A stretch of 64,000 bases of DNA from Gemmatimonadota bacterium (GCA_027623325.1 JAQBXY010000004.1:1-64000), one strand, 5' to 3'. Positions 52,827 to 63,101 are shown, numbered from the stretch's first letter. Notes: a model not told the origin generated them from the sequence alone. A program made the numbers and translations.

Positions 52827-53387
52827 CTACGGCACCCACTTCGTGAAGTCGGAAGCCTCGTGGCGATGCTTTGGCGCTGGGATGTCCGCCGGTTCGCCCA
52901 GACTGATCGTGGCGACGATACGTTCGTTCTCTCCGACGCCCACGGCGGCTCGTGCGCTCGGATCGTCCATCACGGCACCGCTCTTTACATGAGTACCCAG
53001 GCCCATGGCGCACGCGGCGAGACAGAGATTCTGAATGGCCATAAAGGTGGACGCGTAGTCCTCTTCTCGAATCTCGGGGTTCTCGTCGACGGTCATGCTC
53101 ACCGCCAACATGGCGGGAAGGTCGCGATGTGTTTCGGCTACTTTCTGGAGAACCGCATCCGCCGCCGCAGGATCCTCGATCTTCTTGGCCTTTCTCGCCC
53201 CGAGCGCCGCTCCGTAGTGCCCACGCCCTTCGGGGCCGAGCACGTAAAATCGCCACGGTTCCGTCAGTCGGTGGTTGGGCGCTTGCACGGCGATCTGGAG
53301 AAGCTGCTGGATGGCCTCGTTCGAGATCGAGCGGTCGGTGAAGTTCTTGATCGACCGGCGTGACGTGATGACGTCGAAGATGTCCAT
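52827..53387 (-). CDS. nitroreductase family protein
   Basis: This FMN-dependent oxidoreductase has 186 residues starting M-D-I-F-D-V-I-T-S-R-R-S-I. S-R-R-S-I-K is the FMN phosphate-binding motif, A-P-N-H-R-L-T-E-P-W-R-F follows it, and G-L-G-T-H-V-K-S is the later FMN/substrate loop. The family reduces nitro compounds, quinones or flavins with NAD(P)H; the physiological substrate is unknown. The ATG at 53387 fits the family start; the open frame upstream has no homology. It is divergent from the permease-aminotransferase operon. Confidence 0.92.
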   Translation of the reverse strand: MDIFDVITSRRSIKNFTDRSISNEAIQQLLQIAVQAPNHRLTEPWRFYVLGPEGRGHYGAALGARKAKKIEDPAAADAVLQKVAETHRDLPAMLAVSMTVDENPEIREEDYASTFMAIQNLCLAACAMGLGTHVKSGAVMDDPSARAAVGVGENERIVATISLGEPADIPAPKHRHEASDFTKWVP

Positions 53388-53525
53388 GGCGTAGCATCCG
53401 AGGGAGGGGCGGGTCGGCAAATCTGTACGTGGCCCCGCGTCTGGCCAAGTCGCACCAGAACTTCTACCGTCGCGGGGCAACCCATCGCCCCCGATGCGTC
53501 GGGTCAGCCCTCACCAGGAGGCCGC

Positions 53526-54884
53526 GTGTCGTTCCGAAGGGAGTTGGGCCGTTTCGATACGGCGATGGTCGTGGTCGGTGGCATCATCGGTGCGGGCATC
53601 TTCATCAATCCGTACATCGTCGCTCAACGGCTCGACTCGCCAGCGTTGGTCATGGGAGCCTGGCTCGCCGGCGGGGTGATCGCCCTGGCCGGCGCCGTCA
53701 CGTTCGCCGAATTGGGGAGCCTCTTTCCGAAAGCCGGCGGGCACTATCAGTACCTGCGCGATGCGTATCACCCGCTTGCGGGGTTCCTATACGGCTGGGG
53801 ACTCCTGCTGCTCATCGAAGGAGGCGCGATCGCGGCGGTCGGCATCACATTCTCCGAATACACGCTACGCTTGGTCGGCCGAACCGAAGTCAACGGCCAG
53901 GCACTGACCATCCTCGCGATCGTGACCGTGGCCGCCGTCAACTACGTCGGCGTAAAACCGGGCAGTCGCGTCTTGAACGGACTCGTCATTCTCAAGCTGA
54001 TCCCACTCGCGCTCCTGATTGGGGCAGGAATGTTGCTCCCCCTCCCCGAGGCGGCCACTGGCGCGGCGGCTTTCGTTCAGCCGGGGCCCGTCGGAGACTT
54101 CATCCCGGCCGATGACCGGGCACCCACTCTGCTCTTCGCATTTGGCGCTGCGTTGATCCCCGTCATGTTCTCTTACGGGGGATGGCAGAACGCCAACTAT
54201 GTGGCCGAAGAGATGAAGAATCCCGTTCGGGATCTTCCCATCGGTCTCCTCGCCGGAACCGGGCTCGTCGTGCTCGTTTACGGGCTGGTGAATTTCGTCT
54301 ACCTGCGCACACTGGGGCATGCGGGCTTGGCTGCCACGTTGACGCCGGCCTCCGACGCCGCCGGGATGTTGTTCGGGGACACGGGCGACTTTCTCATCAC
54401 GCTCGGAATCGCGATTTCGACGTTCGGGTTCTTGCACCTGACGATGCTGGCACCCACACGTGTGTACTACGCGATGGCGAGAGACGGCCTCTTTCCCCAG
54501 AGTGTCGCTCGCCTGCACCCTCGTTTCGCGACCCCGTCCGTGGCGATCGTGATCCAAACTGTCTGGGCGATCGTTCTGGTTCTAACCGGTACCTATGCAC
54601 AACTCGTCGATTACGTCGTATCCGCGGACTGGATCTTCTTCGGTTTGGCCGGGGCCAGCCTCTTCGTGTTCCGGAAGAGGATCCCGCTCGCGGAACGTCC
54701 GGAGGGGGTGTTCGTGACCCCAGGGTATCCCTTCGTTCCGCTGCTCTTCGTCGGTGTTTCCATACTCATCGTGGGTAGCGTGCTCTGGACCAACCCCGTG
54801 CGTTCGGGGATCGGGCTACTGCTCCTCGCGGCCGGTGTGCCCGCGTACATCTTCTGGAGCCGCGGACTACGGAGCTCGACATGA
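53526..54884 (+). CDS. APC-family amino acid permease
   Basis: The 452-residue protein has about 12 helices. The opening G-G-I-I-G-A-G-I-F-I-N-P is the conserved TM1 break motif of amino acid/polyamine/organocation transporters, and F-A-E-L-G-S-L-F-P-K-A-G-G is the TM2-loop signature. F-S-Y-G-G-W-Q-N-A-N-Y-V-A-E-E in TM6 is also typical. Its substrate is not predictable. GTG 53526 is preceded by AGGAGG at a suitable spacing. It overlaps the aminotransferase gene by four bases (ATGA), so the imported amino acid may be the one the aminotransferase uses. Confidence 0.9.
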   Translation: MSFRRELGRFDTAMVVVGGIIGAGIFINPYIVAQRLDSPALVMGAWLAGGVIALAGAVTFAELGSLFPKAGGHYQYLRDAYHPLAGFLYGWGLLLLIEGGAIAAVGITFSEYTLRLVGRTEVNGQALTILAIVTVAAVNYVGVKPGSRVLNGLVILKLIPLALLIGAGMLLPLPEAATGAAAFVQPGPVGDFIPADDRAPTLLFAFGAALIPVMFSYGGWQNANYVAEEMKNPVRDLPIGLLAGTGLVVLVYGLVNFVYLRTLGHAGLAATLTPASDAAGMLFGDTGDFLITLGIAISTFGFLHLTMLAPTRVYYAMARDGLFPQSVARLHPRFATPSVAIVIQTVWAIVLVLTGTYAQLVDYVVSADWIFFGLAGASLFVFRKRIPLAERPEGVFVTPGYPFVPLLFVGVSILIVGSVLWTNPVRSGIGLLLLAAGVPAYIFWSRGLRSST

Positions 54885-55978
54885 GCCAGACGGACTGGCC
54901 GGCGACGTGGGCGCCCTACATGACGTGGGCGAAACATCACGACAGGTGTCGTTACGATCTGACAGGCTCGAACCTCCTCCCGTGCTCTATCGACGAGCTT
55001 CCTGGTTCGCGCGATGCGATGGGCCTCTACGGTCGAAACGACGACGGATGGCCCCCGCTGGTCCGCACGATCGCGGCGCGCTATGGCGTCGACGTCGACT
55101 GTGTGGCCACAGCATCCGGTGCGTCCGGCGCGAACTTCATGGCGTTGGCTTCGGTACTCCGACCCGGCGACACCGTGCTCGTGGAGTGGCCCGGATACGA
55201 CCCACACGCCGGAGTCGCGCACTTCCTTGGCGCCAAGGTCAACACCTTTGCCCGTGGGTGGGACCAACGATTCGAGCTCGACCCCGAGTGCGTTGAGGCG
55301 GCGCTCACGCCTGACACTCGCGCGATCGTTCTCACCAACCTCCACAATCCCTCCGGAGCGTACGCGCAGGCCTCGGCACTGGCCACCGTTGGGGATCTCG
55401 CGCGATCCGTGGGAGCAAAGGTCATCGTCGACGAGGTGTATCTCGACGTCCTCGAGGGCGTCGAGCGATCACCCGCCGCGACTCGCGATGCCGTGTTCAT
55501 CTCGACGAATAGCCTGACAAAATCGTACGGGCTCGCAGGTCTCCGAGTAGGTTGGATGCTGGCGGACCCGGAGACGGTGGAGCGCGCGCTGCGAGTGCGT
55601 GACGTCATCGACGCCGTCGGATCGATCCCGTCCGAGACGCTCGGCGTTCTCGCATTCGAGCACCTCGATGAGCTTCTCTCGCGCGCCCGTCGTGTGCTGG
55701 AGCCGGGGAGCGCACTGTTCCGTGACTTCGTGACGTCCCGAGCCGAGCTGGATTGGGTGGAGCCAATAGGCGGCGCCGTCGGCTTTCCGCGCCTATTGGG
55801 TGTCGAAGACGCCGAACCTTTCGTAGAACTCGCGGCCGCGGACTTCGATGTCGGAGTGACCCCGGGACGCTACTTCGGCGAACCTGCTCACTTCCGAGTC
55901 GCGGTCGCCGGGGAATTTGATGTACTCGAAGCAGGCCTGGAGGCCCTGGGCCGAGCCCTGGATCTGGGCGTCGGATGA
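54881..55978 (+). CDS. PLP-dependent aminotransferase, class I/II
   Basis: This 365-residue fold type I aminotransferase has S-G-A-S-G-A-N near residue 80 (cofactor phosphate region), N-L-H-N-P-S-G near 148, D-E-V-Y near 187 and the PLP lysine in N-S-L-T-K-S-Y-G-L-A-G-L-R-V-G-W near 215. All main cofactor residues are visible. The substrate cannot be read from sequence. The four-base overlap with the permease gene implies coupled translation and joint function in amino acid use. Confidence 0.92.
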   Translation: MSQTDWPATWAPYMTWAKHHDRCRYDLTGSNLLPCSIDELPGSRDAMGLYGRNDDGWPPLVRTIAARYGVDVDCVATASGASGANFMALASVLRPGDTVLVEWPGYDPHAGVAHFLGAKVNTFARGWDQRFELDPECVEAALTPDTRAIVLTNLHNPSGAYAQASALATVGDLARSVGAKVIVDEVYLDVLEGVERSPAATRDAVFISTNSLTKSYGLAGLRVGWMLADPETVERALRVRDVIDAVGSIPSETLGVLAFEHLDELLSRARRVLEPGSALFRDFVTSRAELDWVEPIGGAVGFPRLLGVEDAEPFVELAAADFDVGVTPGRYFGEPAHFRVAVAGEFDVLEAGLEALGRALDLGVG

Positions 55979-56024
55979 TGGTGGTGGCATCAGGCTCACC
56001 TTCGATCACTTTCTGGAGATCGTC

Positions 56025-57566
56025 ATGAACGGGATTCATGGGACTCGTTTCTTTCGCTCATCTGCCACATGGACGTTGTCGCTTGGGCTCGCGCTGGGGG
56101 CGTGCTCGACCGAACGTGCGCCAGAGCCCGTCCGCTTTGCAGCCTTTCAGCCCGCCCTGTTCTCCGATGGGGGCGCCCTCACCGACGCCTGGGCCGACTT
56201 CGACGGTGACGGTGATCCCGACCGTTTCGTCGGCTTCAATGGCACACCGAGCCGTCTCTATCGGAACGATCGAGTCGACGGCTTCGTCGACGTCGCCCAG
56301 GAGGTATCCCTGGTCGTCGAACGCGCCGTGCGCACGTCCGCCTGGGGCGACTTCGACGACGACGGTGACCCCGATCTGCTCCTCGGTTTCGCGGGGGACA
56401 CGCCTGTGACCGCGTTGTACAGGAATGACGGGGGAGCTCGATTCACCGACGTCGCACTCGATGTGGGCCTCCAACTTTCGGTCGGCGCGACCCGACAGGC
56501 CTCGTGGATCGACTACGACGAGGACGGGGATCTCGATCTATTCCTCGCGATGCGTGACCGTGCGAACTATCTCTTCGAGAATCGCGGCCCCGTTGGCTTC
56601 GTTGATGTCGCCGCGGACGTCGGGCTAGCCGACGAGCGCCGCACCGTCGGCGCCGTCTGGTTCGATTGGGACCAAGGGGGGCTCGATCTGGTCGTCGCGA
56701 ACATGAACGGTGATGCGAACGAGTTGTACCTCCAGGCCGACGGGCGCTTCACCCCGGCCGCTGACCTGAGCGTATTGCACCAGGGCGGCCGGGCGATGGG
56801 TGACGACGCGCAGGGTTCGGTTCGGCCCTGTGTCGTCGACTTCGACTCCGACGGCGACTTCGATGTCTTTTTCGCCAACTACGGGCCCAATGGACTCCTG
56901 GAGCGCACGGCTCCGCACGTTCTGGTGAACATCGCCGAAGCGGTCGGGGTCGCGAACGACTCTCGGTATGACACCTGTACGTGGGGCGACTTCGACCACG
57001 ACGGCAACGTCGATCTCTTCGTGAACGGCACCGTTGGCGGTGGCGTCCACTATCGTGACTGGCTCATGCGCAGAGAGGGCGGTGCCGTCTTCGTCGACGT
57101 CACCCCAGAGGAGCTACTCCAGCTCAACGCCAGCCACGGAGCCACTTGGGTGGACTTCGATCTCGACGGTGACCTCGACCTCGCGCTGGCCGGATCGGCG
57201 GACGATGGCATGCATCATCTGATGCAGAATCTGCTGCGGCCGGAGTACTCCTGGCACTCATTGCAGGTACGTGTGCTCGACGCAGAGGGACACGCGACGC
57301 GCCCCGGTGCCGAAGCGCGTCTCTATGCCGCAGGGTCGGAGACACTTCTCGGGACTCGCCTGGTCGACACCGGCTCAGCGTACGACGCGCAGTCCGACCT
57401 TCCGGTGCACTTCGGGGTGCGAGGCGGACAAACGGTCGACGTGCACATCACGATCTTGGCCGGGGGCGAGCGTCGGGTCGCCGTGCTCCAGGGAATCAAG
57501 CCCAGCGACTACCAGGGGCGGTTCCTCGAAGTGCGCCTCGACGACTCGGGCCGACCCCTGCGATAG
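56025..57566 (+). CDS. CRTAC1-family lipoprotein with FG-GAP/VCBS-type calcium repeats
   Basis: The 513-residue product has a lipobox L-G-A-C (Cys27). Seven D-x-D-x-D-G-type repeats appear (D-F-D-G-D-G-D-P-D, D-F-D-D-D-G-D-P-D, D-Y-D-E-D-G-D-L-D, D-W-D-Q-G-G-L-D, D-F-D-S-D-G-D-F-D, D-F-D-H-D-G-N-V-D, D-F-D-L-D-G-D-L-D), implying a seven-bladed calcium-binding propeller; the fourth copy lacks one residue. The C terminus (about 415-510) is an ASPIC/UnbV-like domain. Cell-surface binding or adhesion is plausible. ATG 56025 follows GGAG; the open frame starts earlier, in the aminotransferase gene end. Confidence 0.88.
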   Translation: MNGIHGTRFFRSSATWTLSLGLALGACSTERAPEPVRFAAFQPALFSDGGALTDAWADFDGDGDPDRFVGFNGTPSRLYRNDRVDGFVDVAQEVSLVVERAVRTSAWGDFDDDGDPDLLLGFAGDTPVTALYRNDGGARFTDVALDVGLQLSVGATRQASWIDYDEDGDLDLFLAMRDRANYLFENRGPVGFVDVAADVGLADERRTVGAVWFDWDQGGLDLVVANMNGDANELYLQADGRFTPAADLSVLHQGGRAMGDDAQGSVRPCVVDFDSDGDFDVFFANYGPNGLLERTAPHVLVNIAEAVGVANDSRYDTCTWGDFDHDGNVDLFVNGTVGGGVHYRDWLMRREGGAVFVDVTPEELLQLNASHGATWVDFDLDGDLDLALAGSADDGMHHLMQNLLRPEYSWHSLQVRVLDAEGHATRPGAEARLYAAGSETLLGTRLVDTGSAYDAQSDLPVHFGVRGGQTVDVHITILAGGERRVAVLQGIKPSDYQGRFLEVRLDDSGRPLR

Positions 57567-57618
57567 CTTGCGTCGTCTCTCCTGACCCTCGACCGCATCG
57601 GTCGAGAGGCCTGCCACG

Positions 57619-59589
57619 TCAGAAGTCGTTCGCACCCATGTGGCTGACCAAGTCCCTACAGGAATGCTCCTCATCGCTCATGTAGAGCCCCGCCAGACGT
57701 GTGAACCATGGCGGGCTCGCGTGCTCGGCGGCCCCCGTCCAGCCGTGCTGAGCGATCTCGAACACGGCCTCCTCGGACGGCCATTGCACGAGACTCGCGC
57801 GCGCCTCCTCCACGAAGGTCTCATACTCGTCATCGGCCCCGAAGACCATGCGATGCATGTTCAAGCAGGGGGCGACGGTCGCGAACGTGATGAAGTACTC
57901 CCACCGAAGTCCGCGGACCGTCGAGTCGTCGAGAACCATCGCGGGCAGCGATCGCACCCAGGCTTCAGTGCCCTTCGGTAGATCGGATCGCATGAGGGCG
58001 ACGGATCGCTCGGCGACGGCGGTCAGCCTCGACAGCTCTGCGGACGCCCCGGACCGGCCGGTCGCCCGAAACAGGTCCTCGAGCGCGGCGCCCCCGGACG
58101 TGATGAGCCCGACTCCGACGAGATTGTCGATCAGGGTGGGCCCGTCATCCGCGAGTAGAAAGCCGACGGAAACCACCTCGGCCAGCAACCGCTCCGCCGC
58201 GTCCGCGTTCCCCTGCGCCAACTGATTCGCCGCGGCAGCGATGTGGGCGTTGCCTGCAGAACGAACCAGCCCGAGTCGCGGCAGCGGTAGCGTCGCCATC
58301 GTCATGGTCGTGGGAAGAGGGTTCTCCCATCGCGCGCTTCCGGCGTCCAGTCGTGACGCGCGAGCAAGACGGGAAAAGTCAGGTGAGGCCGGGTGTGAGG
58401 CGACTTCGGCGAGATACGCCCGCTGCTCGGCATTCAACTCGGAGACACGCTCCAGAAGCGAATCGCCCCACGCATAAGGATCGAGGTCGAGAGGGTTGTT
58501 CCCCTCCCCATCCACCGGAATCCACGGCTGAGAAAACGCGCGCGACGGCGAGCGCTCTCCCGCTGTGAGCTCGATGTCGGACCCTACGTGCACGAGGTCG
58601 TGGAGGATTTGACCCGCTTGGGCCGGCGTGATAGAGAGATCCGCGCCGGCTACGTAGCTCCGAAACGCCTCGCTTCGAGCAGCTCGCGGTCGATAGCTGT
58701 CGAACGTCGGCATGGAAATGGCGGTGAGGATGGGCGCCACCGCGGCGGCGGGCACCAAAGTCATCACCGGAAGCGCCACGACCACACCAAGGGCCCCCAC
58801 GATAAAGGCCGCGCGCCCCAATCCCTGCGCCACTCCGACGTCGTCTAAAGCCCGAAGCGTCCCCTCGCGGAAGGGATAGGCTGCCGTCCACCGATGCACC
58901 TCGTCGCCGGCCAAGTCCTGGGACCACGGTTGTTTATGCCAGACCTTTCGAGCACGCCGTACCCTTCCCTGCATCACTATGGAAGCCACCGCGCCACAGG
59001 CGTACGCCACGAAGGCCGGTAGCAGAGTGAAGGCCTGGAGGCCACGCGGCGAGATCAGACCGCGGGCAGCAAAGAACAGGCCGATACAGACCGCTGTTGA
59101 AAGCCACAGTCCCGCCAGAGCAATCAGTGACAATGCCGCGACCCGGATCGCTGCGATTCCTAGTCGCTCGTCATCTTTGATCACCGAGAAGTGACGGGCA
59201 CCCTGAAGAAGGAAGCCCATATCCCGCCCCGAGTCAGCGAGGACCCGACCGACGGTCACCGCATCGTACCCGCCTTTCAGGGCACGTGAAGCGCGTCGCA
59301 TGGTCCGTGCCGACAGCACCAGCGCGTCGATCGAGAACGCGAGTCCCACTAGCGCCAGAGTCAGCGGAACCCACCATGCGTCAGCGAAGGGACCGAGCGT
59401 CGCCAACCCGGGCTCTCCCGCTACGACCAGGAGCAAGGGCAGAACGAGCAAGCCTCCGCCAAGGGCTGCCCGGCTTGCGATGACAGCCAGGTCACCCTGC
59501 ATCCGCTCCAGACCCGGCGGGGGCCAACGGAAGGCAATACCGACCTCACCTCCCGCCGTGGGCTCTGACGCTTTCGTCACGATATCCAC
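57619..59589 (-). CDS. large membrane protein of unknown function, 656 residues
   Basis: The N-terminal third has two hydrophobic helices at about 42-62 and 70-95, then two more at about 145-175 and 180-205, and another pair at about 255-290. From about 300 to the end the sequence is soluble and mainly helical. It has an odd mix of repeat-like segments (L-A-Q-G-N-A-D-A-A-E-R-L-L-A-E near 450) resembling a TPR unit. No named family is recognised. GTG 59589 has GGAGG four bases upstream. It follows the AddA-like gene by 20 bases and is probably cotranscribed with it. Confidence 0.65.
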   Translation of the reverse strand: MDIVTKASEPTAGGEVGIAFRWPPPGLERMQGDLAVIASRAALGGGLLVLPLLLVVAGEPGLATLGPFADAWWVPLTLALVGLAFSIDALVLSARTMRRASRALKGGYDAVTVGRVLADSGRDMGFLLQGARHFSVIKDDERLGIAAIRVAALSLIALAGLWLSTAVCIGLFFAARGLISPRGLQAFTLLPAFVAYACGAVASIVMQGRVRRARKVWHKQPWSQDLAGDEVHRWTAAYPFREGTLRALDDVGVAQGLGRAAFIVGALGVVVALPVMTLVPAAAVAPILTAISMPTFDSYRPRAARSEAFRSYVAGADLSITPAQAGQILHDLVHVGSDIELTAGERSPSRAFSQPWIPVDGEGNNPLDLDPYAWGDSLLERVSELNAEQRAYLAEVASHPASPDFSRLARASRLDAGSARWENPLPTTMTMATLPLPRLGLVRSAGNAHIAAAANQLAQGNADAAERLLAEVVSVGFLLADDGPTLIDNLVGVGLITSGGAALEDLFRATGRSGASAELSRLTAVAERSVALMRSDLPKGTEAWVRSLPAMVLDDSTVRGLRWEYFITFATVAPCLNMHRMVFGADDEYETFVEEARASLVQWPSEEAVFEIAQHGWTGAAEHASPPWFTRLAGLYMSDEEHSCRDLVSHMGANDF

Positions 59590-59609
59590 CGTTCCTCCGT
59601 CGCGAGTGT

Positions 59610-62600
59610 TTACCAGCTTTCGACTCGGTCTTGGGCCGTAAAGAAGAGTACACGTTCCTTTACGGGCTCGCCGGTCAGGCGCGCCCAGGCGTCGGCGTAA
59701 AGATCGACCTGCCTCCGGTAGCCTTCCTCCCGAGCCGCGAAGTCCGGGTCGGTGCCTACATCGGTCTTATAGTCTGCAATCACCCACCCGTCGACCTCGC
59801 GGAAGGCCAGATCGACCACACCCTCCAGGATGCTGCGAGTCGGACCAGCCACTTCCGACGTCTCGTCACTGAGAGTGGCCGAATCGCTCGAGCCCCCGGC
59901 GGGAGCGTCTCCCTCGTCAGAAGCTCGAGGTGCGAAGAGATCGAGTTGTCGCTTGACCTTGCTGGGGCGATTCGTGCTTCTTAGCACCGGAGTCGTCCGC
60001 GGGGCCTGAGCGACGACACGGGAGGCGGCGAACGGAATCTCGCTGAGAAGCTGCTCCGCAGCTTGCGCGCGCACCCACAAGTCGGAGCGGGCCACGGATC
60101 GGACGAGCCCGAGCAACTCGTACAACTCCGTTGGTTCTCCGTGATCGTCGAGCGGTCGCTCGTACTCCACCAACAGGTCTCGACAGGCCGACCGTAAGTG
60201 CTCGTCACTGGGGTCGGCCACCGCTACTGCAAGAGCGCCGTGCACCGCGCTGCCCCAAGAGAAACCACGGAGTGCCTCAGCTCCACCGCCGGACCGCACG
60301 GCCGCACGAGGAGGCCGCGGCCCCTTCGACTCGGTCTTGGTCAACGCGGTGACCGACGTGTGTTCGTAGCTGCGCGTACGCATGGAGGTGAGAGTCGCCG
60401 CGGCCATCCCGACCGCATCGGCCGCCTCCTCGGGCGTCATCGTAATCTCAGCGCGTTCGGGCGGCTCTCGCCTCTCCATGACCTCAAGGGTCGCGTGTTC
60501 CGTGAGCCACGGATCGAGAGCGGCCCAAGCCGAGCTGCCCCGGCCGCCAGGCCACTGCGCCACGACCAACTCCTCCCGGGCTCTCGTCACCGCGACGTAG
60601 AGCAGGCGGACCTCCTCCGCACGCTCGAACCGGCGTTCAGCGGCCTCGTACTCCTCCCACTGCATAGGTCGCGCGAGATCCTGCGGAGATCTTCGACCGG
60701 TGCTCGCTGCTGTGACGCGCAAGTAGCCTTCTGCGACGCCGTCCTCGGACCGTGTCAGGTGCAGTTCAGGCCGCCACTCTCGATGCTCGGTCGGATCGGC
60801 GAGGATGACCACTGTGCTCTCGAGGCCTTTCGCCTGATGGAGATTCATGAGCCGGACCGCATCGGGTCGCCCCGGCTCGAAGGGCGCCTCCGCCTCCTTG
60901 AGGTCGAGCGAGGCGCTAAGGGCCGCGAGGGCACCAGGTAGGGATGCGGCCCCCGCGAGCGTGGCAGCGCGCACGGCCTCGAGCGAATAGAGGAGCGCCC
61001 CGGCCCGCAACGTCCCCAGATCGCCGGCGGCGGAATACGGGAGCACGCCCAACTCGCTGACCAGACGGGCGATGAACACGTCGGCCGGGTCGGAAACCGA
61101 AGCGCGCCACCAACCGTTCAACACCCTCAGCGCAGCAAGAACATCCGGATGTCCGCGGTCTCCCGGCGACATGACATCGAGACCTCCGCCGTCGAGCCGA
61201 TGTGCTACGAGTCGCTCGTAGTCGAGGCCGAAGAAGAGACCCACCAGCGCGGACACCACCTTCACCGCGTTGCTGGGATCGATCATGCATTCGACGAGGA
61301 CCTCGACCTCGCGGATTTCCTCTTCCACCCCCACCCCGGCCCCTGTCACCTGAAGCGGCAGACTCCGCGCTTCCAGTGCGCGGGCGTAGGCAGACAGCTG
61401 CCCTCGGCCTCGCGTAAGAATCAGGAAATCACCGGCGACTCGCTCGCCGGAGTCGACGCGATCCCGAATCCAAGTGGCGATCCGCGCCGCATCATCTTCC
61501 GACGCCGAGTCCTTGTTCGCCCCGTCCGGCGCGAGTTGGTAGGTGTACACGCCCTCCTTCGAAACAGGTGCAGAGGGCGGAGGGACTGCCAGCCGCTCGA
61601 ATGCGGCCTGCTCAGGGGTGGCCAGAGGAGGTAGGAATCCCGGCTTGGAAAACAGCTCGTTGACCAAATCTCCGATCGCCGGACGGGAGCGAAAGTTGGT
61701 CGAAAGAGTGAGCACCTCCCCGAAGTCGGAGAATCGGCCCTTCACGAAGCCGTACAACTGGATGTCCGCACGACGGAAACGATAGATGCTCTGCTTCGGA
61801 TCCCCCACCACGAAGAGCGCTCCCGGCCTCGGGACCGCGGTGCGCCAGTCAGGAGCATCCCTCGCGGGTTTCTCATCCTCTGCTACCTCCGGCTCTCCTC
61901 CACTTTCGGGTGGAGGAGACGAAAGGAGGAGCATGATCTCTGCTTGCAGCGGATCCGTGTCCTGAAACTCGTCGACCAGCAGGCGTCGATATCGCTCGCC
62001 GAGGTTCTTCCGCACGCCGCGATCGGACTTCAGAAGGCGCGCCGCAAGTACGAGCAGATCCTGAAAGTCGAGCTTCCCAATGCGAAGCCGGTGCGCGGCA
62101 AACTCCTCGACCGCGTGCAGACCCAGGCGAATCGCGAGAGCGTATCGGTGGGCATACCAACGATTCACCAGTCCCTGAGCCGGTGTGTCGCCGACCCCAA
62201 AGGTGTCCACTCTTGCCCGAAAGAGCTTCGCGAGGTCGGCCTGGCGCCAACGCTTCAAGACCGGATCGTGCCCCCGCGGGCCGGGCTTGCAGAGCAGAGC
62301 GATGGCCTCGAAGAGATCGGCGTCCTCCGTCCACCCCGTCACGTCCTTTTGGAAGTGAAGTTGCCGAATCTTCTTCTGAAGAGAGTCCCATTCGTTCCCG
62401 CTCGACGGTACATCGTCCATCAGTTCCCACCCGTGCTCCACGATCTGCTCGAGCTCCGAACGAACACTGGCCACGTCTTCTGCGGACGGGGGATCGATGG
62501 CATCGGCCGGGAAATCCACATCGGGATTCTCGACGAGATAACAAAAGAGCCCGAACAGAGTCGAAGGCCGGAGACCCGCCCGGGCCAGGTCCTCGAGAAT

Positions 62601-63101
62601 GGGGTCGCTCTCACGCGCCAGCCGCTCCAGATAGGACTCCCAGGCCCGCTTCCGCAGGAGCGCGCGTTCCTCGACAGGTAGCTCCTGAAAGTCAGGATCG
62701 AGACCGATTTCGAGGGGGCGTTCCCGCAGCAACCGACCACAGAACGAGTGAATCGTGCCAATGAACGCACGATCGATTTCGTCGAGCGCCGATGTGAGTC
62801 GATCGAGTACGAGTACGTCCGGCTCCGCGGCTCCGCGCTCGAGGCGGATGTGTTCCTCGACACCGGCCTGGAAGCGCTCGCGTAGCTCGCTCGCCGCCTT
62901 CCGAGTGAACGTCACGGCGGCAATCTGATCGACCGTGGCTGACCCGGTGGTAACGAGCGCCACCATGCGCGCCACCAGCGCGGTGGTCTTGCCCGACCCC
63001 GCACCAGCCTCCACGAGGAGATTGACGTCGAGATCCGACTCGATGCGTCGGCGAGCGGTCGCGTCAGGAAAGGGTAGGGCATGCACGTTGGGATCAGTCA
63101 C
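59610..63101 (-). CDS. AddA-like UvrD-family helicase-nuclease
   Basis: The product has about 1163 residues. Walker A E-A-G-A-G-S-G-K-T-T lies near 31-40, motif II reads V-D-E-F-Q-D-T-D-P, V-G-D-P-K-Q-S-I-Y-R-F-R is motif III, and L-M-N-L-H-Q-A-K-G-L-E and Y-V-A-V-T-R-A-R-E are motifs V and VI. The C-terminal V-D-L-A-F-R and I-A-D-Y-K-T-D form a PD-(D/E)xK nuclease site. This fits AddA, the RecBCD-like end-processing enzyme for recombination. Its partner AddB normally sits next to it, but is not seen in the flanks here. GTG 63101 was chosen; an upstream GTG (63185) adds 28 residues without homology. Confidence 0.9.
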   Translation of the reverse strand: MTDPNVHALPFPDATARRRIESDLDVNLLVEAGAGSGKTTALVARMVALVTTGSATVDQIAAVTFTRKAASELRERFQAGVEEHIRLERGAAEPDVLVLDRLTSALDEIDRAFIGTIHSFCGRLLRERPLEIGLDPDFQELPVEERALLRKRAWESYLERLARESDPILEDLARAGLRPSTLFGLFCYLVENPDVDFPADAIDPPSAEDVASVRSELEQIVEHGWELMDDVPSSGNEWDSLQKKIRQLHFQKDVTGWTEDADLFEAIALLCKPGPRGHDPVLKRWRQADLAKLFRARVDTFGVGDTPAQGLVNRWYAHRYALAIRLGLHAVEEFAAHRLRIGKLDFQDLLVLAARLLKSDRGVRKNLGERYRRLLVDEFQDTDPLQAEIMLLLSSPPPESGGEPEVAEDEKPARDAPDWRTAVPRPGALFVVGDPKQSIYRFRRADIQLYGFVKGRFSDFGEVLTLSTNFRSRPAIGDLVNELFSKPGFLPPLATPEQAAFERLAVPPPSAPVSKEGVYTYQLAPDGANKDSASEDDAARIATWIRDRVDSGERVAGDFLILTRGRGQLSAYARALEARSLPLQVTGAGVGVEEEIREVEVLVECMIDPSNAVKVVSALVGLFFGLDYERLVAHRLDGGGLDVMSPGDRGHPDVLAALRVLNGWWRASVSDPADVFIARLVSELGVLPYSAAGDLGTLRAGALLYSLEAVRAATLAGAASLPGALAALSASLDLKEAEAPFEPGRPDAVRLMNLHQAKGLESTVVILADPTEHREWRPELHLTRSEDGVAEGYLRVTAASTGRRSPQDLARPMQWEEYEAAERRFERAEEVRLLYVAVTRAREELVVAQWPGGRGSSAWAALDPWLTEHATLEVMERREPPERAEITMTPEEAADAVGMAAATLTSMRTRSYEHTSVTALTKTESKGPRPPRAAVRSGGGAEALRGFSWGSAVHGALAVAVADPSDEHLRSACRDLLVEYERPLDDHGEPTELYELLGLVRSVARSDLWVRAQAAEQLLSEIPFAASRVVAQAPRTTPVLRSTNRPSKVKRQLDLFAPRASDEGDAPAGGSSDSATLSDETSEVAGPTRSILEGVVDLAFREVDGWVIADYKTDVGTDPDFAAREEGYRRQVDLYADAWARLTGEPVKERVLFFTAQDRVESW

